Shown here piece after piece: positions 1 through 9,731 of a stretch of DNA of 64,000 nucleotides (its first letter is position 1; each line of letters begins with the position of its first letter). Source of the stretch: Nitrosomonas sp. Lineage in GTDB: Bacteria > Pseudomonadota > Gammaproteobacteria > Burkholderiales > Nitrosomonadaceae. The position numbers and the translations under genes are program-made. The notes under the pieces were generated by a model. The model did no database searches and was not told where the DNA came from. It saw only the letters and a program-made list of their open reading frames with translations. The stretch is taken from NCBI GenBank assembly GCA_019635215.1, contig JAHBZZ010000004.1, forward strand, positions 62,001-126,000, written 5' to 3'.

Positions 1-162
1 CACGCGAATCATATTGATGTTTCTTCCCGCACCTACTACATGACCAGCATGAAAATCTATACTGAAATCGGTACCCGGAATAACTTCAGCGGATAAACCG
101 GTCGGCAGAAAACAGGCCAGCCCCACTGAGAAAGTTGAAATAATCGCTTTGGTTCTCATCAT
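1..162 (-). CDS. Secreted protein, N-terminal part only (runs off the window)
   Basis: Reading leftwards, an ATGATG pair (162 or 159) follows a strong GAGGAGG ribosome site at about 167-173. The first 25 or so residues form a clear Sec signal peptide: basic start (MMRTK), hydrophobic core, and a likely cut after GLSA before EVIPGTDF. Only about 54 residues lie in the window, so the mature protein cannot be assigned. The visible mature part (GTDFSIDFHAGHVVGAG) could begin a periplasmic enzyme or an outer-membrane protein. The window edge truncates it; there is no sign of a broken gene. Confidence 0.7.
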   Translation of the reverse strand, partial: MMRTKAIISTFSVGLACFLPTGLSAEVIPGTDFSIDFHAGHVVGAGRNINMIRV

Positions 163-375
163 CTTATCCTCCTCTGTTTCAGATTGATGCAACAGCAGGT
201 TAACATATGCCAATTGATTTGACGATTCTTCTCATAAAAACAACCCATTGCATATGTAGCACCGGGTTAACAGGATGTTGAAGTGAAAACGCCCCGCCAC
301 CTGCTCAGGAGTGGTAGGATAAGTATGGCCAGTCAACCAATCTATCAATAAATCCATCGACGGTAAGGTGAGTCC

Positions 376-963
376 ATGATCAGACGAATAGCAATTATTC
401 AGGGACACCCTGATACAACTGTCAGGCATTTTTGTCACGCTCTGGCGGAAGCGTATCTCAAAGGCGCGCAAAGCAGCGGATTTGAAGTCCGCCTTATCGA
501 CGTAGCGGCGATGGATTTTACTCTGCTGCGGTCAAAAGCCGATTTTGAAAGCAGCGTGCCTGCCCCATCGATCCTCCAGGCCCAGGATACAATCCGCTGG
601 GCGGATCATCTGGCTGTTTTTTTTCCTTTGTGGCTGGGCAGCATGCCCGCACTGCTTAAGGCATTTTTCGAACAGGTTTTCCGCCCTAATTTTGCGTTTG
701 AATACGGTGAAGCCGGACAGGTCACCCGAAAATGCCTGACGGGAAAATCAGCGCGCCTCATTGTCACCATGGGTGTGCCTGCATTCATCTACCGGTGGTT
801 TTATTGCGCGCATGGGGTTAAAGTGCTTGAACGTAACATGCTTGCATTTTGTGGGATCAAGCCGGTCAGAACCAGTCTGATCGGTGCGATAGAAAATATG
901 ACCGAAGCCCGACGGCTGAAATGGTTGCAGGCGATACAGCGGCACGGTAGAGCGGGTCGATGA
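376..963 (+). CDS. Flavodoxin-fold NAD(P)H dehydrogenase (quinone)-like protein
   Basis: 195 residues resembling the flavodoxin_2 / MdaB-KefF family, soluble FMN or FAD enzymes that reduce quinones with NAD(P)H. Visible family marks are the N-terminal beta strand and phosphate loop (IAIIQGHPD), the FPLWLGSMPALLKAFFEQVF segment typical of the family (the W and the PALLK helix pack on the flavin), and FEYGEAG. The C-terminal region is cysteine-bearing and less typical. It stands alone, convergent with the amidohydrolase at 1067. ATG 376 follows GGTAAGGTGAG. The family call is good; substrate and role are unknown. Confidence 0.8.
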   Translation: MIRRIAIIQGHPDTTVRHFCHALAEAYLKGAQSSGFEVRLIDVAAMDFTLLRSKADFESSVPAPSILQAQDTIRWADHLAVFFPLWLGSMPALLKAFFEQVFRPNFAFEYGEAGQVTRKCLTGKSARLIVTMGVPAFIYRWFYCAHGVKVLERNMLAFCGIKPVRTSLIGAIENMTEARRLKWLQAIQRHGRAGR

Positions 964-1066
964 CAGGGATTGCTTCGGTTACAGCTTTATCCGTTTTTTT
1001 GCAGAGATCAAACCGTAACCTAAGTCAACCGGAGAGAAATACTTTGATAGCCACCTGAGCAGTCCG

Positions 1067-2533
1067 TTAACCCGGCTTCCCTTGATGAGCCGATATGATT
1101 TCGCGGAACGCACGCCGCGTTTTCGGTCCAAACGTTTCGAAACTGGGATTAGACGTTTCGTTATAGACAGCCTTCAACCGCGACAGGTTGTCATTGTGCA
1201 GTACAGTTCGCAATTGCGGCACGTCGAGTTTATAGATGCTGGCGGCATTGAGGCCAAAAATCTGCCTGCGCATTTGCGGCGTAATTGCAGCGTATTCATA
1301 TTGATTCTGGAATGATTCACTGATCTGAAAGCTGCGGAATGCCAGGATTTGATCCTGCGGACTGCCGTACCACAGGGCGTCGGTGCCCCAGCAGATACGT
1401 TCCGCGCCAAAGTATTTAATCAGTTTTCCCATTAAATGCGCGGCCTGGTCGGGTTTGCTCATGCAATACCGCCATACGCTGCCCAGTTCTGCGTATAGGT
1501 TGCCTGTGTTGGGACGGAAACCGTTTTCCTGATGCGCCTTGATCAGACGGTCGACGCCTTGTGCATTGTCGGGTCTGTAGGGGCCTTCCGGGATGCCGGC
1601 TTCAAAACCGGCGTGATAACAGATAAAGGTAACATCCGGGTATAGTTTTGCCGCTCTTGCGATATCCGCCGGATCCGAATATTGATAGTCCATGCCGCTC
1701 AGCGGCAGGCCGCGGTGCGCGCAGATAATTTTGACGCCGAGCGCGCGTGCTTTCTCGATCAGCGGTATGCCATATTCCGGATCGTCCATGAAATAACCCG
1801 TTCCATCGGGACCCCATTGCGGATAGGTTTTCCATGCCGCTACGCCGAATTCCTTGGCTTGGATTTCCATGAACTCTAGCCCGCCCGGTTCGTTCGGCAT
1901 TACACCGCCCTGGATCAGAATGCGATGCCCGGAACCGCTGGCTGCGGCAATTCGGCGTGCTTCGCTGGCATAGTCCATTGGTGTCGGATTATTATCGCGC
2001 CCGCCCCACAGCGCCGAAACCACGGCAACGTCCGTATCGCTGTCGAGAAAGACTTCCTTGATCATCTGCTCGGCTGAATAGCAATCAAACCGGCCCGTCA
2101 TGCATTTGCGCCGTTGATCGAAAATCTGGTTCAATACCGTCATCCAGCGTTCTCCGGATTTGCCCTGGGCCCATTTTCCGGATGGATCCACACAATGATT
2201 CTGGATGTCAAAAATAAATTCGTCACCGCCGATATTGTGGGTTGCCGCCGATTCATCGTATGCCGCTTCCTGTGCAATGGAAAAATAGCCGCCTGCCTGA
2301 CCGGAACGCGCAAAAACCTGATTGAATGCGAGTAAGGTTGCGGCCGATCCGGCGAGTGTTTTCAGAAATGCACGCCGGCTTTTCCGCAATGCTTTGGCTG
2401 CCTGTCCGGCTAATTGATGTGCGCTGCAGTTAGCTTCCCGCTCTGCCGCTGTCAGTGGTTGAGGACAGTATTCGGCATTGGTCGCCGTATCGATTTTGAT
2501 TGGAAGCCGTTTTCCTTCAGGGTCAAAGTCCAT
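1067..2533 (-). CDS. Tat-exported amidohydrolase (amidohydrolase 2 family)
   Basis: 488 residues. A twin-arginine signal lies at about residues 50-75 (KSRRAFLKTLAGSAATLLAF), preceded by an unusually long 50-residue cytoplasmic leader. The mature part has the TIM-barrel metal-hydrolase pattern: DIQNHCVDP as the HxH-like first strand, ICAHRG and FICYHAGFE as further metal histidines, and CWGTDALWYG with the late aspartate. The family contains decarboxylases and hydrolases of aromatic or lactone compounds; the substrate cannot be read from sequence. ATG 2533 follows an AAGGAG site. Export by Tat suggests the metal is loaded before secretion. The first metal motif is less canonical than the usual HxH, so activity is likely but not certain. 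Confidence 0.75.
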   Translation of the reverse strand: MDFDPEGKRLPIKIDTATNAEYCPQPLTAAEREANCSAHQLAGQAAKALRKSRRAFLKTLAGSAATLLAFNQVFARSGQAGGYFSIAQEAAYDESAATHNIGGDEFIFDIQNHCVDPSGKWAQGKSGERWMTVLNQIFDQRRKCMTGRFDCYSAEQMIKEVFLDSDTDVAVVSALWGGRDNNPTPMDYASEARRIAAASGSGHRILIQGGVMPNEPGGLEFMEIQAKEFGVAAWKTYPQWGPDGTGYFMDDPEYGIPLIEKARALGVKIICAHRGLPLSGMDYQYSDPADIARAAKLYPDVTFICYHAGFEAGIPEGPYRPDNAQGVDRLIKAHQENGFRPNTGNLYAELGSVWRYCMSKPDQAAHLMGKLIKYFGAERICWGTDALWYGSPQDQILAFRSFQISESFQNQYEYAAITPQMRRQIFGLNAASIYKLDVPQLRTVLHNDNLSRLKAVYNETSNPSFETFGPKTRRAFREIISAHQGKPG

Positions 2534-2720
2534 TCAGAAGCTCCTTGGTAAGGTTTGTACATAAGCGTGAATGTTCGTGCAACCGCATGCAGAATGTTGC
2601 GGATATAGCTGGAGAAATGCAATGACACGGTACTTCAAAGTAAAGGAATCCTGGTGGGATGTCAACCGCGCGGCGTATTTCTACTGGCGGTCGAAGAACG
2701 ACTGTAAGTGCGGTATGGAT

Positions 2721-5700
2721 TTATGCCAGATCATCGGTATACAGCACTTTATCCATGTTGGCTCTGATTTTAGATAACAACGGGTTGTAGGCTTCGTTAG
2801 CCACCGGTCCGACGATTTTCTGCGCCAGATCGAGAAAATTCGTTTTAACAAGCGCGTTGCTGCCTTCTGTGCCTTTAGTATCGCTGACCGCGATCAACCG
2901 GCCCATGATAAATTTGTCCGCACCGAGCTGCTGATGCTTGGTCAGACTTTCCACGATGATGAAGTGATGTGGCATCTTCCCTAAATTGACGACTGCGTCA
3001 ATGCTGCTGTTGGTGATATCGATAATCGGGATTACATCGGCCTTGCCACTGGCAACATCTCCGCGGCTATCCTGCCAGGTGTCTTTGATTTCTTTCCGGA
3101 TTTCGGATTGCGGTTTGGGTGCGGTGATGCCTCCGGTAATAACGGGTGATAAATCTGCATGCACAATTTTGCCTAAAGTTTCAGCCTCATCCTTTTTGAG
3201 ATTGGAGCGTTTGTCGCCGCCATAAACGCCGATTTCAAAATACGGGTTTCTGCTGATGTATTCGCTGGTTCCGACATTCGTATTGGTCTCATCCACGCTT
3301 TTCTGAAACCGGTTGGCCAGAATACCGGCCGCTATCAAAGCCTGTTCCCCGCTGTCGAGATAGAAGACCCGGTAATCGGTCGCGCTTAATTTGGAGATGA
3401 CTTTTTGCTCATAGACATCGCCGGTATCTTTAAATTTTCCGGGTGTGGTATGGCTGCTGTTGGGATTCGTGGTATGACTCAGTGTGGTGGCTGTCAGCAG
3501 CATGGCGTATTCCTGCAGCTTATCCGTCATGTCGGCTGTCATCGCAAAATGCTTGTTTTTGTCCTGTTGTGTCGATACCGAACGGCTGTCATACAGTGCG
3601 TTGCCTTTCTCCAGTAGGATTCCGGCCTGCTGGAGCTTGATCAACATTCTGGATTTAAGCCATTCGTACACTCTTTTTTTCTTGTCGGGCGCGCTGCTGT
3701 CCAGTTTTTCCTGCAGAACAATAAAAGCATGCCGCATGGCTGTTTTGAGCGCTTCCAGATATAACACCGGTTGGGATGTATCGGTTTTCAAGGCATCCAG
3801 ATCACTGATGTTGCTCAGCGGTATGCCGGATTTTTTGCTGCTCAGATTCTCCACCACCACTTTGAGTCCGGGCAACAACGCTTCCACAGGCGTATATCCC
3901 GGCCATAACCGGACAGAATCGCCCGTATCCGTGATTGTGGGTCTTTGAAAACCGAAACTGCCTCTTTCCGTGATTTTTATTGCCTGCCCCGATGCCGCGT
4001 TGAAGTCAGTAACGATATCCGGAACAATTGTTTTCGTGTTGGCATAGTTTTTATTTTTGTACTTATAATTTCCGGATTGGAGCACGTTCAGAATCAGACT
4101 GGGGTGGTCTTCCGAACCAATGGCATGCAATACCTGGTTTCCTCCGGAAATCGAGTTGATGACCGCGCTGATCCGGTTGACCAGTGCTCCCCTGTTCTGT
4201 AACAGCGCATCATGAAAATTTTTGCCGGAATATCCGCTGCCTATTTTACCTTTCAAGGTTTCAAACTGTTTTTTAAGCAGTTCGTCCGTTACGGTAGCGC
4301 TGTCGTCAACGGAACGGCTTTTATGCGGTGTGCTGCGCAAGCTGGGCGCCTTGAAAAAGGCTTCTTTTTCTTTTGCCTTATCGCCTGTGGTGGGTGCATC
4401 AATGATTGCCTGTTGGTCGCGCAATATCGCGAGATTATGAGAGGGAAGTCCTGCTGAAGCCACTCCCCTTTGTCCGGTTCTGGTTCTGTAGATGGCGTCG
4501 CCTTTGCTGCCGATTGCAGTGATGTCCCTCCTGCCTTGCAGTTCCAGCAAGGCTGCGTTTAAGGGTTGCAGCAAATTGCTTGTGTTTACGCTTTCCTGGG
4601 CTAACAACGCCGTGTACTGTGTATTCAGAGGATGGTCCTTATCGCTTCGGGCATATTTACCCTGGCCTGCTTTGTCCCGGTCGAAACCTTGCCCTGTGAT
4701 GGCATCGAACGAAGCAATATGACGGTGGAAAAAGACCAGCATGGACAGGAAATCTCCCCGGATGGTGTCAAAACTGATTGTGCCCAGTCCAGTCAGGTCC
4801 TGCTTGCCCAATAACGCATACAAAAGCTGGGTGTATTTCTTTTGCGCTTTTTCGGACGAAGCGCCTTTCTTTGTGGTGTCGTAATCGTCATACCACTTTT
4901 CATTGGCGAAGGTATCGAGACGGACGGTGGCGCGCACTTCATCCGGTTTGGTTTCGAGTGTGGAATCCGCTTGCGCGGTCTTTACCCACTGTTCCGCAGT
5001 GGCATTACCGTCGTTTTTATCGAAAGCTGCGGCCAGGGTAAGCAGGTTTTCCTTTTGCCATCCGCTGATGTTCAATAGCTTTTTCCAGTCTTCCGGGGTG
5101 CTCTTTCCGGTTTTTTGGGCAAATGCCAGTCCGATTTCGGCGGCGGAACCGGCTAACGATCCCGGAATGCTGTTTTCCTTAAAAAAGGACAGCGTGGTAT
5201 CAATACTGTTGTTTTCCGCCGCTTTGCCCCAGATGGAACGGATAGTGTCCAGGTTGCATAACTTGCCGGCTTCGGCGGCAAATTCGGTCAGTTTGGCAAG
5301 GGAGCCGTACACTATACCGTCGAGAAATCCGATGGTTTTCAGCAAGTCAGGATTGTCCTTGGTTTTGCGGATTTTTTCCTGATACGCATTGATGTCGGCG
5401 ATGCTGCCTTTGTCACCGATCTTTTCGATCAACGTCAGCGCAAATGCAAATTGATCAATCCCGATATCCTGAATGAGCTTTACGACAATTTCGATGGGGT
5501 CGGTGCGGTGTTTCTTGTTGATGTGCTGGAAGATACTGAGCTGCTTGGGAAAGTCATCGACAAACAATGCGGCAATTTGTGTTTTACGTGTTTCGGATCC
5601 GGCCAGCAGGATAAGCGCTGTATCTTGCCGAAGCGTTTCATCTTCCGGTTTTTCGAGAAATTTTTCTACACTGCCTTTTTGAGATTTAAGTTGTTTATTT

Positions 5701-6968
5701 AAAGCAATATGTTTTTCTTTATAAATTTTCCATTGATCGATGTTTATCGGTAATAACTTGGAGGATGCAATCGATGAGGTGCGATCTTTGTCAATGCTAT
5801 ACGATACCTCGTTATCTTTTGGTTGCGCATCGATATATTTTTTTACAGCAGCAGAAAAATTTTTTCCTATCTGCATACATGCCTCGCCATGTTCTTTGTC
5901 TTTTTTTTCCAACTCCTTATTCAATGCGGTGGTGTCATGCTGTTCGAGCAGGCTACTGGCGATCTGGTCATACAAGGTGTTGATCTGGGTTTCATAGTTC
6001 TCAAATAAATCTTTAATTTCGATAGTGATATCATCCGCGCTGCGTTGCGCCGCTGTATGAAGTCCGTCGACCAATTTTTTCAGCGCATCTGAAACGCCCG
6101 TGGTATGACGGCTGTATACTTTGTCTTTATCTCTGGAGGTTGCGTTACGTTGATAAATGTCCTGAACTATGGCTTTTACTTCGCGGTAGAGTATCAGCGC
6201 CGCATCATAGTCATTCGCGCCGATTTTTTCCAACGCCTGATCTTTTTTCGTCGCGGCTTCCAATACCCTGGCATCGGCTTCATACCGCTGAATGACCTGT
6301 ACCTGCCGCTGCGCGATCCTGGAGCCGGTGCCGGATCTGGTGTCTATACGGATAGCCGTTATGGAATTCTGCGGCCCATAGCGGTTTGCCTGAGCGCCCA
6401 TGATATCCGCTTCCTTTTCGAGGCGGATGTCGTCATTGATGTGGACATTCCCTTTGAGCTGCAATGTCGGTCTGACCCGGCCCTGTTTCTGCTGAACCAC
6501 ATGCCAGGCTTCATGCGGCAGATGTTTTTCCTGGCCGGGTGCGATATGAATTTCCGAACCCTGTGTGTACGCATGTGCATCCAGTTGCGCCGGTCTGGAT
6601 GAATTATAGTGAACTGCGACATCATCCATCGGCAGGCCGGAGAGCTGTTCAATTCCGTGTTTCAGGTTATCCGGCAACCCGGTGTTGTTTTGTCGTGGCG
6701 CTGATGTTGTTTCTTCGGCGCATTGCATTGTGGCGGTCTGTTGCCGTTGCGCAATCATACGCGGACTGTTGTCAATGTTTGCACTGAGTTGCCGTTGTGC
6801 GGCAACGCGCGGGGAATTGTCTATAGTTGCCGCCAGTTGGCGCATTTCGGTTGCCGATTTGCGTTGATCGACAAAAATATGGTCAGTGGCGGCGCTGATG
6901 TCGGATGACGAAGATGCTGGATTATTGCGCTCCCGCTCGGCATCATTTCCAGGCAGTGATTGCTTCAT
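2721..6968 (-). CDS. Large DUF4157 (eCIS-core) domain protein, putative toxin/effector
   Basis: 1415 residues. Residues about 40-80 hold two near-repeats around IDNSPR..AQRQ, a short tandem motif common before this domain. Residues 97-195 are a DUF4157 / eCIS-core domain: DDVAVHYNSSRPAQLDAHAY, then HIAPGQEKHLPHEAWHVVQQ with a gluzincin HEAWH at 152-156, and a downstream LEKEAD supplying the likely third metal ligand. In other bacteria this domain marks cargo associated with extracellular contractile injection systems. The remaining 1200 residues are mainly helical, with no recognised motif. No sheath, tube, baseplate or ATPase gene of such a system is in the window, so the protein is an orphan here. 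It stands alone, divergent from the membrane GNAT gene. Domain call sure; effector role inferred. Confidence 0.75.
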   Translation of the reverse strand: MKQSLPGNDAERERNNPASSSSDISAATDHIFVDQRKSATEMRQLAATIDNSPRVAAQRQLSANIDNSPRMIAQRQQTATMQCAEETTSAPRQNNTGLPDNLKHGIEQLSGLPMDDVAVHYNSSRPAQLDAHAYTQGSEIHIAPGQEKHLPHEAWHVVQQKQGRVRPTLQLKGNVHINDDIRLEKEADIMGAQANRYGPQNSITAIRIDTRSGTGSRIAQRQVQVIQRYEADARVLEAATKKDQALEKIGANDYDAALILYREVKAIVQDIYQRNATSRDKDKVYSRHTTGVSDALKKLVDGLHTAAQRSADDITIEIKDLFENYETQINTLYDQIASSLLEQHDTTALNKELEKKDKEHGEACMQIGKNFSAAVKKYIDAQPKDNEVSYSIDKDRTSSIASSKLLPINIDQWKIYKEKHIALNKQLKSQKGSVEKFLEKPEDETLRQDTALILLAGSETRKTQIAALFVDDFPKQLSIFQHINKKHRTDPIEIVVKLIQDIGIDQFAFALTLIEKIGDKGSIADINAYQEKIRKTKDNPDLLKTIGFLDGIVYGSLAKLTEFAAEAGKLCNLDTIRSIWGKAAENNSIDTTLSFFKENSIPGSLAGSAAEIGLAFAQKTGKSTPEDWKKLLNISGWQKENLLTLAAAFDKNDGNATAEQWVKTAQADSTLETKPDEVRATVRLDTFANEKWYDDYDTTKKGASSEKAQKKYTQLLYALLGKQDLTGLGTISFDTIRGDFLSMLVFFHRHIASFDAITGQGFDRDKAGQGKYARSDKDHPLNTQYTALLAQESVNTSNLLQPLNAALLELQGRRDITAIGSKGDAIYRTRTGQRGVASAGLPSHNLAILRDQQAIIDAPTTGDKAKEKEAFFKAPSLRSTPHKSRSVDDSATVTDELLKKQFETLKGKIGSGYSGKNFHDALLQNRGALVNRISAVINSISGGNQVLHAIGSEDHPSLILNVLQSGNYKYKNKNYANTKTIVPDIVTDFNAASGQAIKITERGSFGFQRPTITDTGDSVRLWPGYTPVEALLPGLKVVVENLSSKKSGIPLSNISDLDALKTDTSQPVLYLEALKTAMRHAFIVLQEKLDSSAPDKKKRVYEWLKSRMLIKLQQAGILLEKGNALYDSRSVSTQQDKNKHFAMTADMTDKLQEYAMLLTATTLSHTTNPNSSHTTPGKFKDTGDVYEQKVISKLSATDYRVFYLDSGEQALIAAGILANRFQKSVDETNTNVGTSEYISRNPYFEIGVYGGDKRSNLKKDEAETLGKIVHADLSPVITGGITAPKPQSEIRKEIKDTWQDSRGDVASGKADVIPIIDITNSSIDAVVNLGKMPHHFIIVESLTKHQQLGADKFIMGRLIAVSDTKGTEGSNALVKTNFLDLAQKIVGPVANEAYNPLLSKIRANMDKVLYTDDLA

Positions 6969-7142
6969 AGAGTTTTTCCAGTTTCAACGGCTTCTAAACA
7001 AAATGTGATCCGTTCGCGTTTGAAGATACATTGATTTCATCATAGCATGAACACTTTTTTTAGAAGGAATGGCCTGAACAGATGTCAGGCATAATCGAAA
7101 AAATGGGTTAAATCCCAGAACAGAATACGGTAATATATCGGC

Positions 7143-8039
7143 ATGAAAAATACGCGGCAAGTTGATAATAATATTGAGAATTTCAGAGCGCTTGATTATC
7201 TCTACGAGAGCAGGCTGTTAATCCGTAAAAATAACGCGATCAATCGCAGTTATAAGTCCCTACTCAAAATATCGGCTTTATTCATTACAACCGGTATTAC
7301 GTTGGAAGGCGCCAGACAAGCCGGTTTTATTCAAAAGATCATTGAAAATCAGCCTTTCTTTGCAACAGCGTATATTGATTACGCCGGCTTTGTAATTTTT
7401 CTCACCGGTATTTTCTTTCTTGTCATGGCATTATTGATTCGGTCGGCACAAAGAATGTCCAGCCAATTTGAAGCCCTAACGCAGCAACTGAGAGAAAAGC
7501 ATCTCGTATCACTGAAAGCGATTGATCCCACAATCGAGAATCTGGCCCGGATTCGAAAAGCAGGCGCATCGGCAACCGGTGATGACATCTTTGTATCCAT
7601 TGAAACCCTGCAATGGCTGGCGGAAAAGAACCGGCACTATATCAACGCCTGGGCACACAGCAATCCCGGGGAAACGCATGACGACATCGCGTGTTGCTAT
7701 ATCGTTGCACCGCTGACCCAAAGTGCATGTAAAAAAATGCTGAACAGAGGAATCCGGAAAAACAAAGACCTTCTGCCATCGGATGTGTGCAGCGACTACA
7801 AACGCGCGGCCGGTATCTATATCATCGAAGTGTATGGCGCGGGACGTTTGTCCAGGGCAGCCATACTGTATCTGCTGCGCAGCGACATGATCCACGAGAT
7901 ACTGCACAGCCGTTCAATCCGCTATCTGTTTGCCAGACCGGTCAATGATTTTGGCTTAAAGCAGGTATCCAAGCTGGGTTTTCAGGCCATAGGCCCGCAC
8001 CCGTACGACATGAAGGTATTGGACCTGTATTCCAAATAG
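7143..8039 (+). CDS. Membrane-anchored protein with GNAT-like acyltransferase domain
   Basis: 298 residues. Two hydrophobic segments lie at about 41-60 (LLKISALFITTGITL) and 78-101 (YAGFVIFLTGIFFLVMALLI), followed by a short coiled stretch and a soluble C-terminal domain from about 145. That domain has a GNAT-like layout: a variable central strand (IYIIEVYGAG), LSRAAILYLLRSDM, and a last strand-helix unit (LFARPVNDFGLKQVSKLGFQAIG) like the end of many acetyltransferases. The usual R/Q-x-x-G-x-G/A coenzyme A loop is not obvious, so it may be a degenerate member. Divergent from the DUF4157 gene with 174 bases between them, so the two may share a control region. Function unknown. Confidence 0.55.
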   Translation: MKNTRQVDNNIENFRALDYLYESRLLIRKNNAINRSYKSLLKISALFITTGITLEGARQAGFIQKIIENQPFFATAYIDYAGFVIFLTGIFFLVMALLIRSAQRMSSQFEALTQQLREKHLVSLKAIDPTIENLARIRKAGASATGDDIFVSIETLQWLAEKNRHYINAWAHSNPGETHDDIACCYIVAPLTQSACKKMLNRGIRKNKDLLPSDVCSDYKRAAGIYIIEVYGAGRLSRAAILYLLRSDMIHEILHSRSIRYLFARPVNDFGLKQVSKLGFQAIGPHPYDMKVLDLYSK

Positions 8040-8170
8040 AGGATAGCTTTTCTGCCGGAATACTGTGATGGAAAGACTGGTGAATACAATACGCATGAAA
8101 GAATCACCGGACGATTGTTTCGTCATGGCTGATACGTCATAATCCGGCTATCGGAACACAAAGCAAAGGT

Positions 8171-8671
8171 ATGATCATGTCTGTTAAAAAAAGTATAGTC
8201 GTTGTTACTGTCATCTTATGCATTCTTTCCGCCACGGCCAGCGCCGGGGTCGAAGAAACTGTCATCACTAAAGAACAGGCGGAAGCCGAAGCAAAGAAAT
8301 CCGGCCTTCCGCTGAGTGAATACCGGGGTTATATCCTGTCCGGCCGTTACGCTCCGCAGGGCGATTGCGGGAAACAGCCACTCATTGAAGTTACACCGGC
8401 AGGTGAATTGAGCATCCATGCCAACGGCAAGGCCGAACGCATCAGGCCCGATATCGCTTACAGTTACGGCGGTAATTACTACGAAGGGATACAGGTCTGG
8501 TTGTTTCCCTACCATGAACCGGAACGTCCCATCCTGTTCAACTTCAATGCCGAGGAACAGTTCGGGCGCCTGGAGATAACCGCCCATGACCACGGCTGGG
8601 AAGGCGGGCCGCCGCTCAGCCAACCGCATCAAGTTTTGCTAAACGGCTCGCCTTACCAACGCTGCCAGTAA
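8171..8671 (+). CDS. Small secreted protein of unknown function
   Basis: 166 residues (or 164 if ATG 8177 is used). A clean Sec signal peptide (SVKKSIVVVTVILCILSATASA) gives a periplasmic mature part of about 140 residues. It starts with an acidic helix containing KEQAEAEAKKSGLPLSEYR and continues as beta-rich sequence. Two cysteines, in GDCGKQP and at the very end (YQRCQ), could form a disulphide. I do not recognise the family. It lies 130 bases after the GNAT-like gene and 55 before the SMR exporter, all on the plus strand. Confidence 0.6.
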   Translation: MIMSVKKSIVVVTVILCILSATASAGVEETVITKEQAEAEAKKSGLPLSEYRGYILSGRYAPQGDCGKQPLIEVTPAGELSIHANGKAERIRPDIAYSYGGNYYEGIQVWLFPYHEPERPILFNFNAEEQFGRLEITAHDHGWEGGPPLSQPHQVLLNGSPYQRCQ

Positions 8672-8725
8672 TAGTCTTACCATCCGGAACCAATGCAGGT
8701 CACCTAAAAGGAGAAGCATGTCGTC

Positions 8726-9061
8726 ATGTTGCACTGGTTATACCTGAGCGTTGCCATCGTTGCAGAAGTCATTGGGACATCCTTTCTGAAAAGTGCCGAA
8801 GGCTTCACCCGCATCGGACCATCGATCATCGTCCTGGTATGCTACGGGATAGCCTTCTATCTGCTTTCGCTCACCCTCAAAACGATTCCGGTCGGGATCG
8901 CCTATGCGGTATGGTCCGGAGTAGGCATTGCACTCATCGCGCTGGTCGGCTGGATAGTTTTAGGCCAGGCACTCGATACACCAGCGATCATCGGCATCGG
9001 TCTGATCGTCTCCGGCGTGGTAGTGCTCAACATCTTCTCCTCCAGTACACCGCATGGATAA
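8726..9061 (+). CDS. SMR family multidrug exporter (EmrE/QacE type)
   Basis: 111 residues with four membrane helices, the usual size for small multidrug resistance proteins. The essential membrane glutamate is in AEVIGTSFLKSAEGFTR (helix 1). Other signatures are GIAYAVWSGVGIALIAL (helix 3) and PAIIGIGLIVSGVVVLN (helix 4). These proteins work as antiparallel dimers that exchange protons for lipophilic cations or guanidinium-type substrates. The closest pattern is EmrE. A GGAG site lies 12 bases before ATG 8726. An earlier out-of-frame ATG at 8718 would give only nine codons and is probably not used. Confidence 0.9.
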   Translation: MLHWLYLSVAIVAEVIGTSFLKSAEGFTRIGPSIIVLVCYGIAFYLLSLTLKTIPVGIAYAVWSGVGIALIALVGWIVLGQALDTPAIIGIGLIVSGVVVLNIFSSSTPHG

Positions 9062-9144
9062 CGGCTTCTTCGCAAAATTGTAGGATTAGTGTTATTCCCG
9101 TGTAAACAAAATTTGTCATCGGCGCCGTCCATACGGGTCGAGGG

Positions 9145-9330
9145 TGCTCAATTACATTGCAACACGGTTAAAATCCTACAGCTATCACATCCGGCAGAAA
9201 ATCATCCTCATCAATGCACAACCGTTCTGGTGGTCGCACTCGTGCCGGTTACGCTCTCCTCGCAGCCGGCCTGAGCTTCGGCATGATCGCAGCACTGGTG
9301 CTGACTCGATTCAAAAAAGCCATATCATGA
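9145..9330 (+). pseudogene. Possible gene remnant in the 670-base gap between the SMR and PII-like genes
   Basis: The gap 9062-9731 holds no intact gene. Two short stretches look like coding sequence in different frames: 9145-9234 (LNYIATRLKSYSYHIRQ) and about 9232-9330 (RAGYALLAAGLSFGMIAALV, a membrane-helix-like piece that ends at a TGA). Joining them needs one frameshift. They could be the decayed end of a membrane protein, or chance. The remaining sequence up to the PII-like gene is AT-rich and shows nothing else I can name. Confidence 0.25.
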
Positions 9331-9731
9331 ATATGACAGAAGCAACACCCATCGAACAAGAAAACCGCGGCATCTGTTATTCATTCTTTTTTAACCTTTT
9401 TTTAACGATCTCATCACAACCACGCGGGTAGTATTATTGCAAAATCTCAATTTACCGGAACGCAACGTTCTGATGTTTTGATGGTTTTCATGACACGCTT
9501 CGAAAATGCAATTTTGTTGAATTGGAGGAAAAAGACGGATGTTAAAAAAATTTAACTGTAGTTTTTCATTGCACCACTAAATCATGCGGTCACCGCCATT
9601 TGTAGACAGGACCGAATAGTGCGTCATTTTCCGAAGATGTGCAGTTTCTGCTATTGCTGGCAGTTACGATCTTGTCATGCCACTACAGAAGATCCTGTTA
9701 AACGCTAAATTAAAACTTCACGAGGAAAAAT

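Noticed and set aside
2571-2777. 68-codon plus-strand frame between the amidohydrolase and DUF4157 genes
   Set aside because: It overlaps the end of the DUF4157 gene, has no ribosome site and no recognisable family. Its tryptophan-rich middle (KESWWDVNRAAYFYW) is curious but not enough to call a gene.
9541-9731. Sigma-54 promoter upstream of the PII-like gene
   Set aside because: TGGCAGTTACGATCTTG looks similar at first, but the GG and GC elements do not have the required 10-base spacing.
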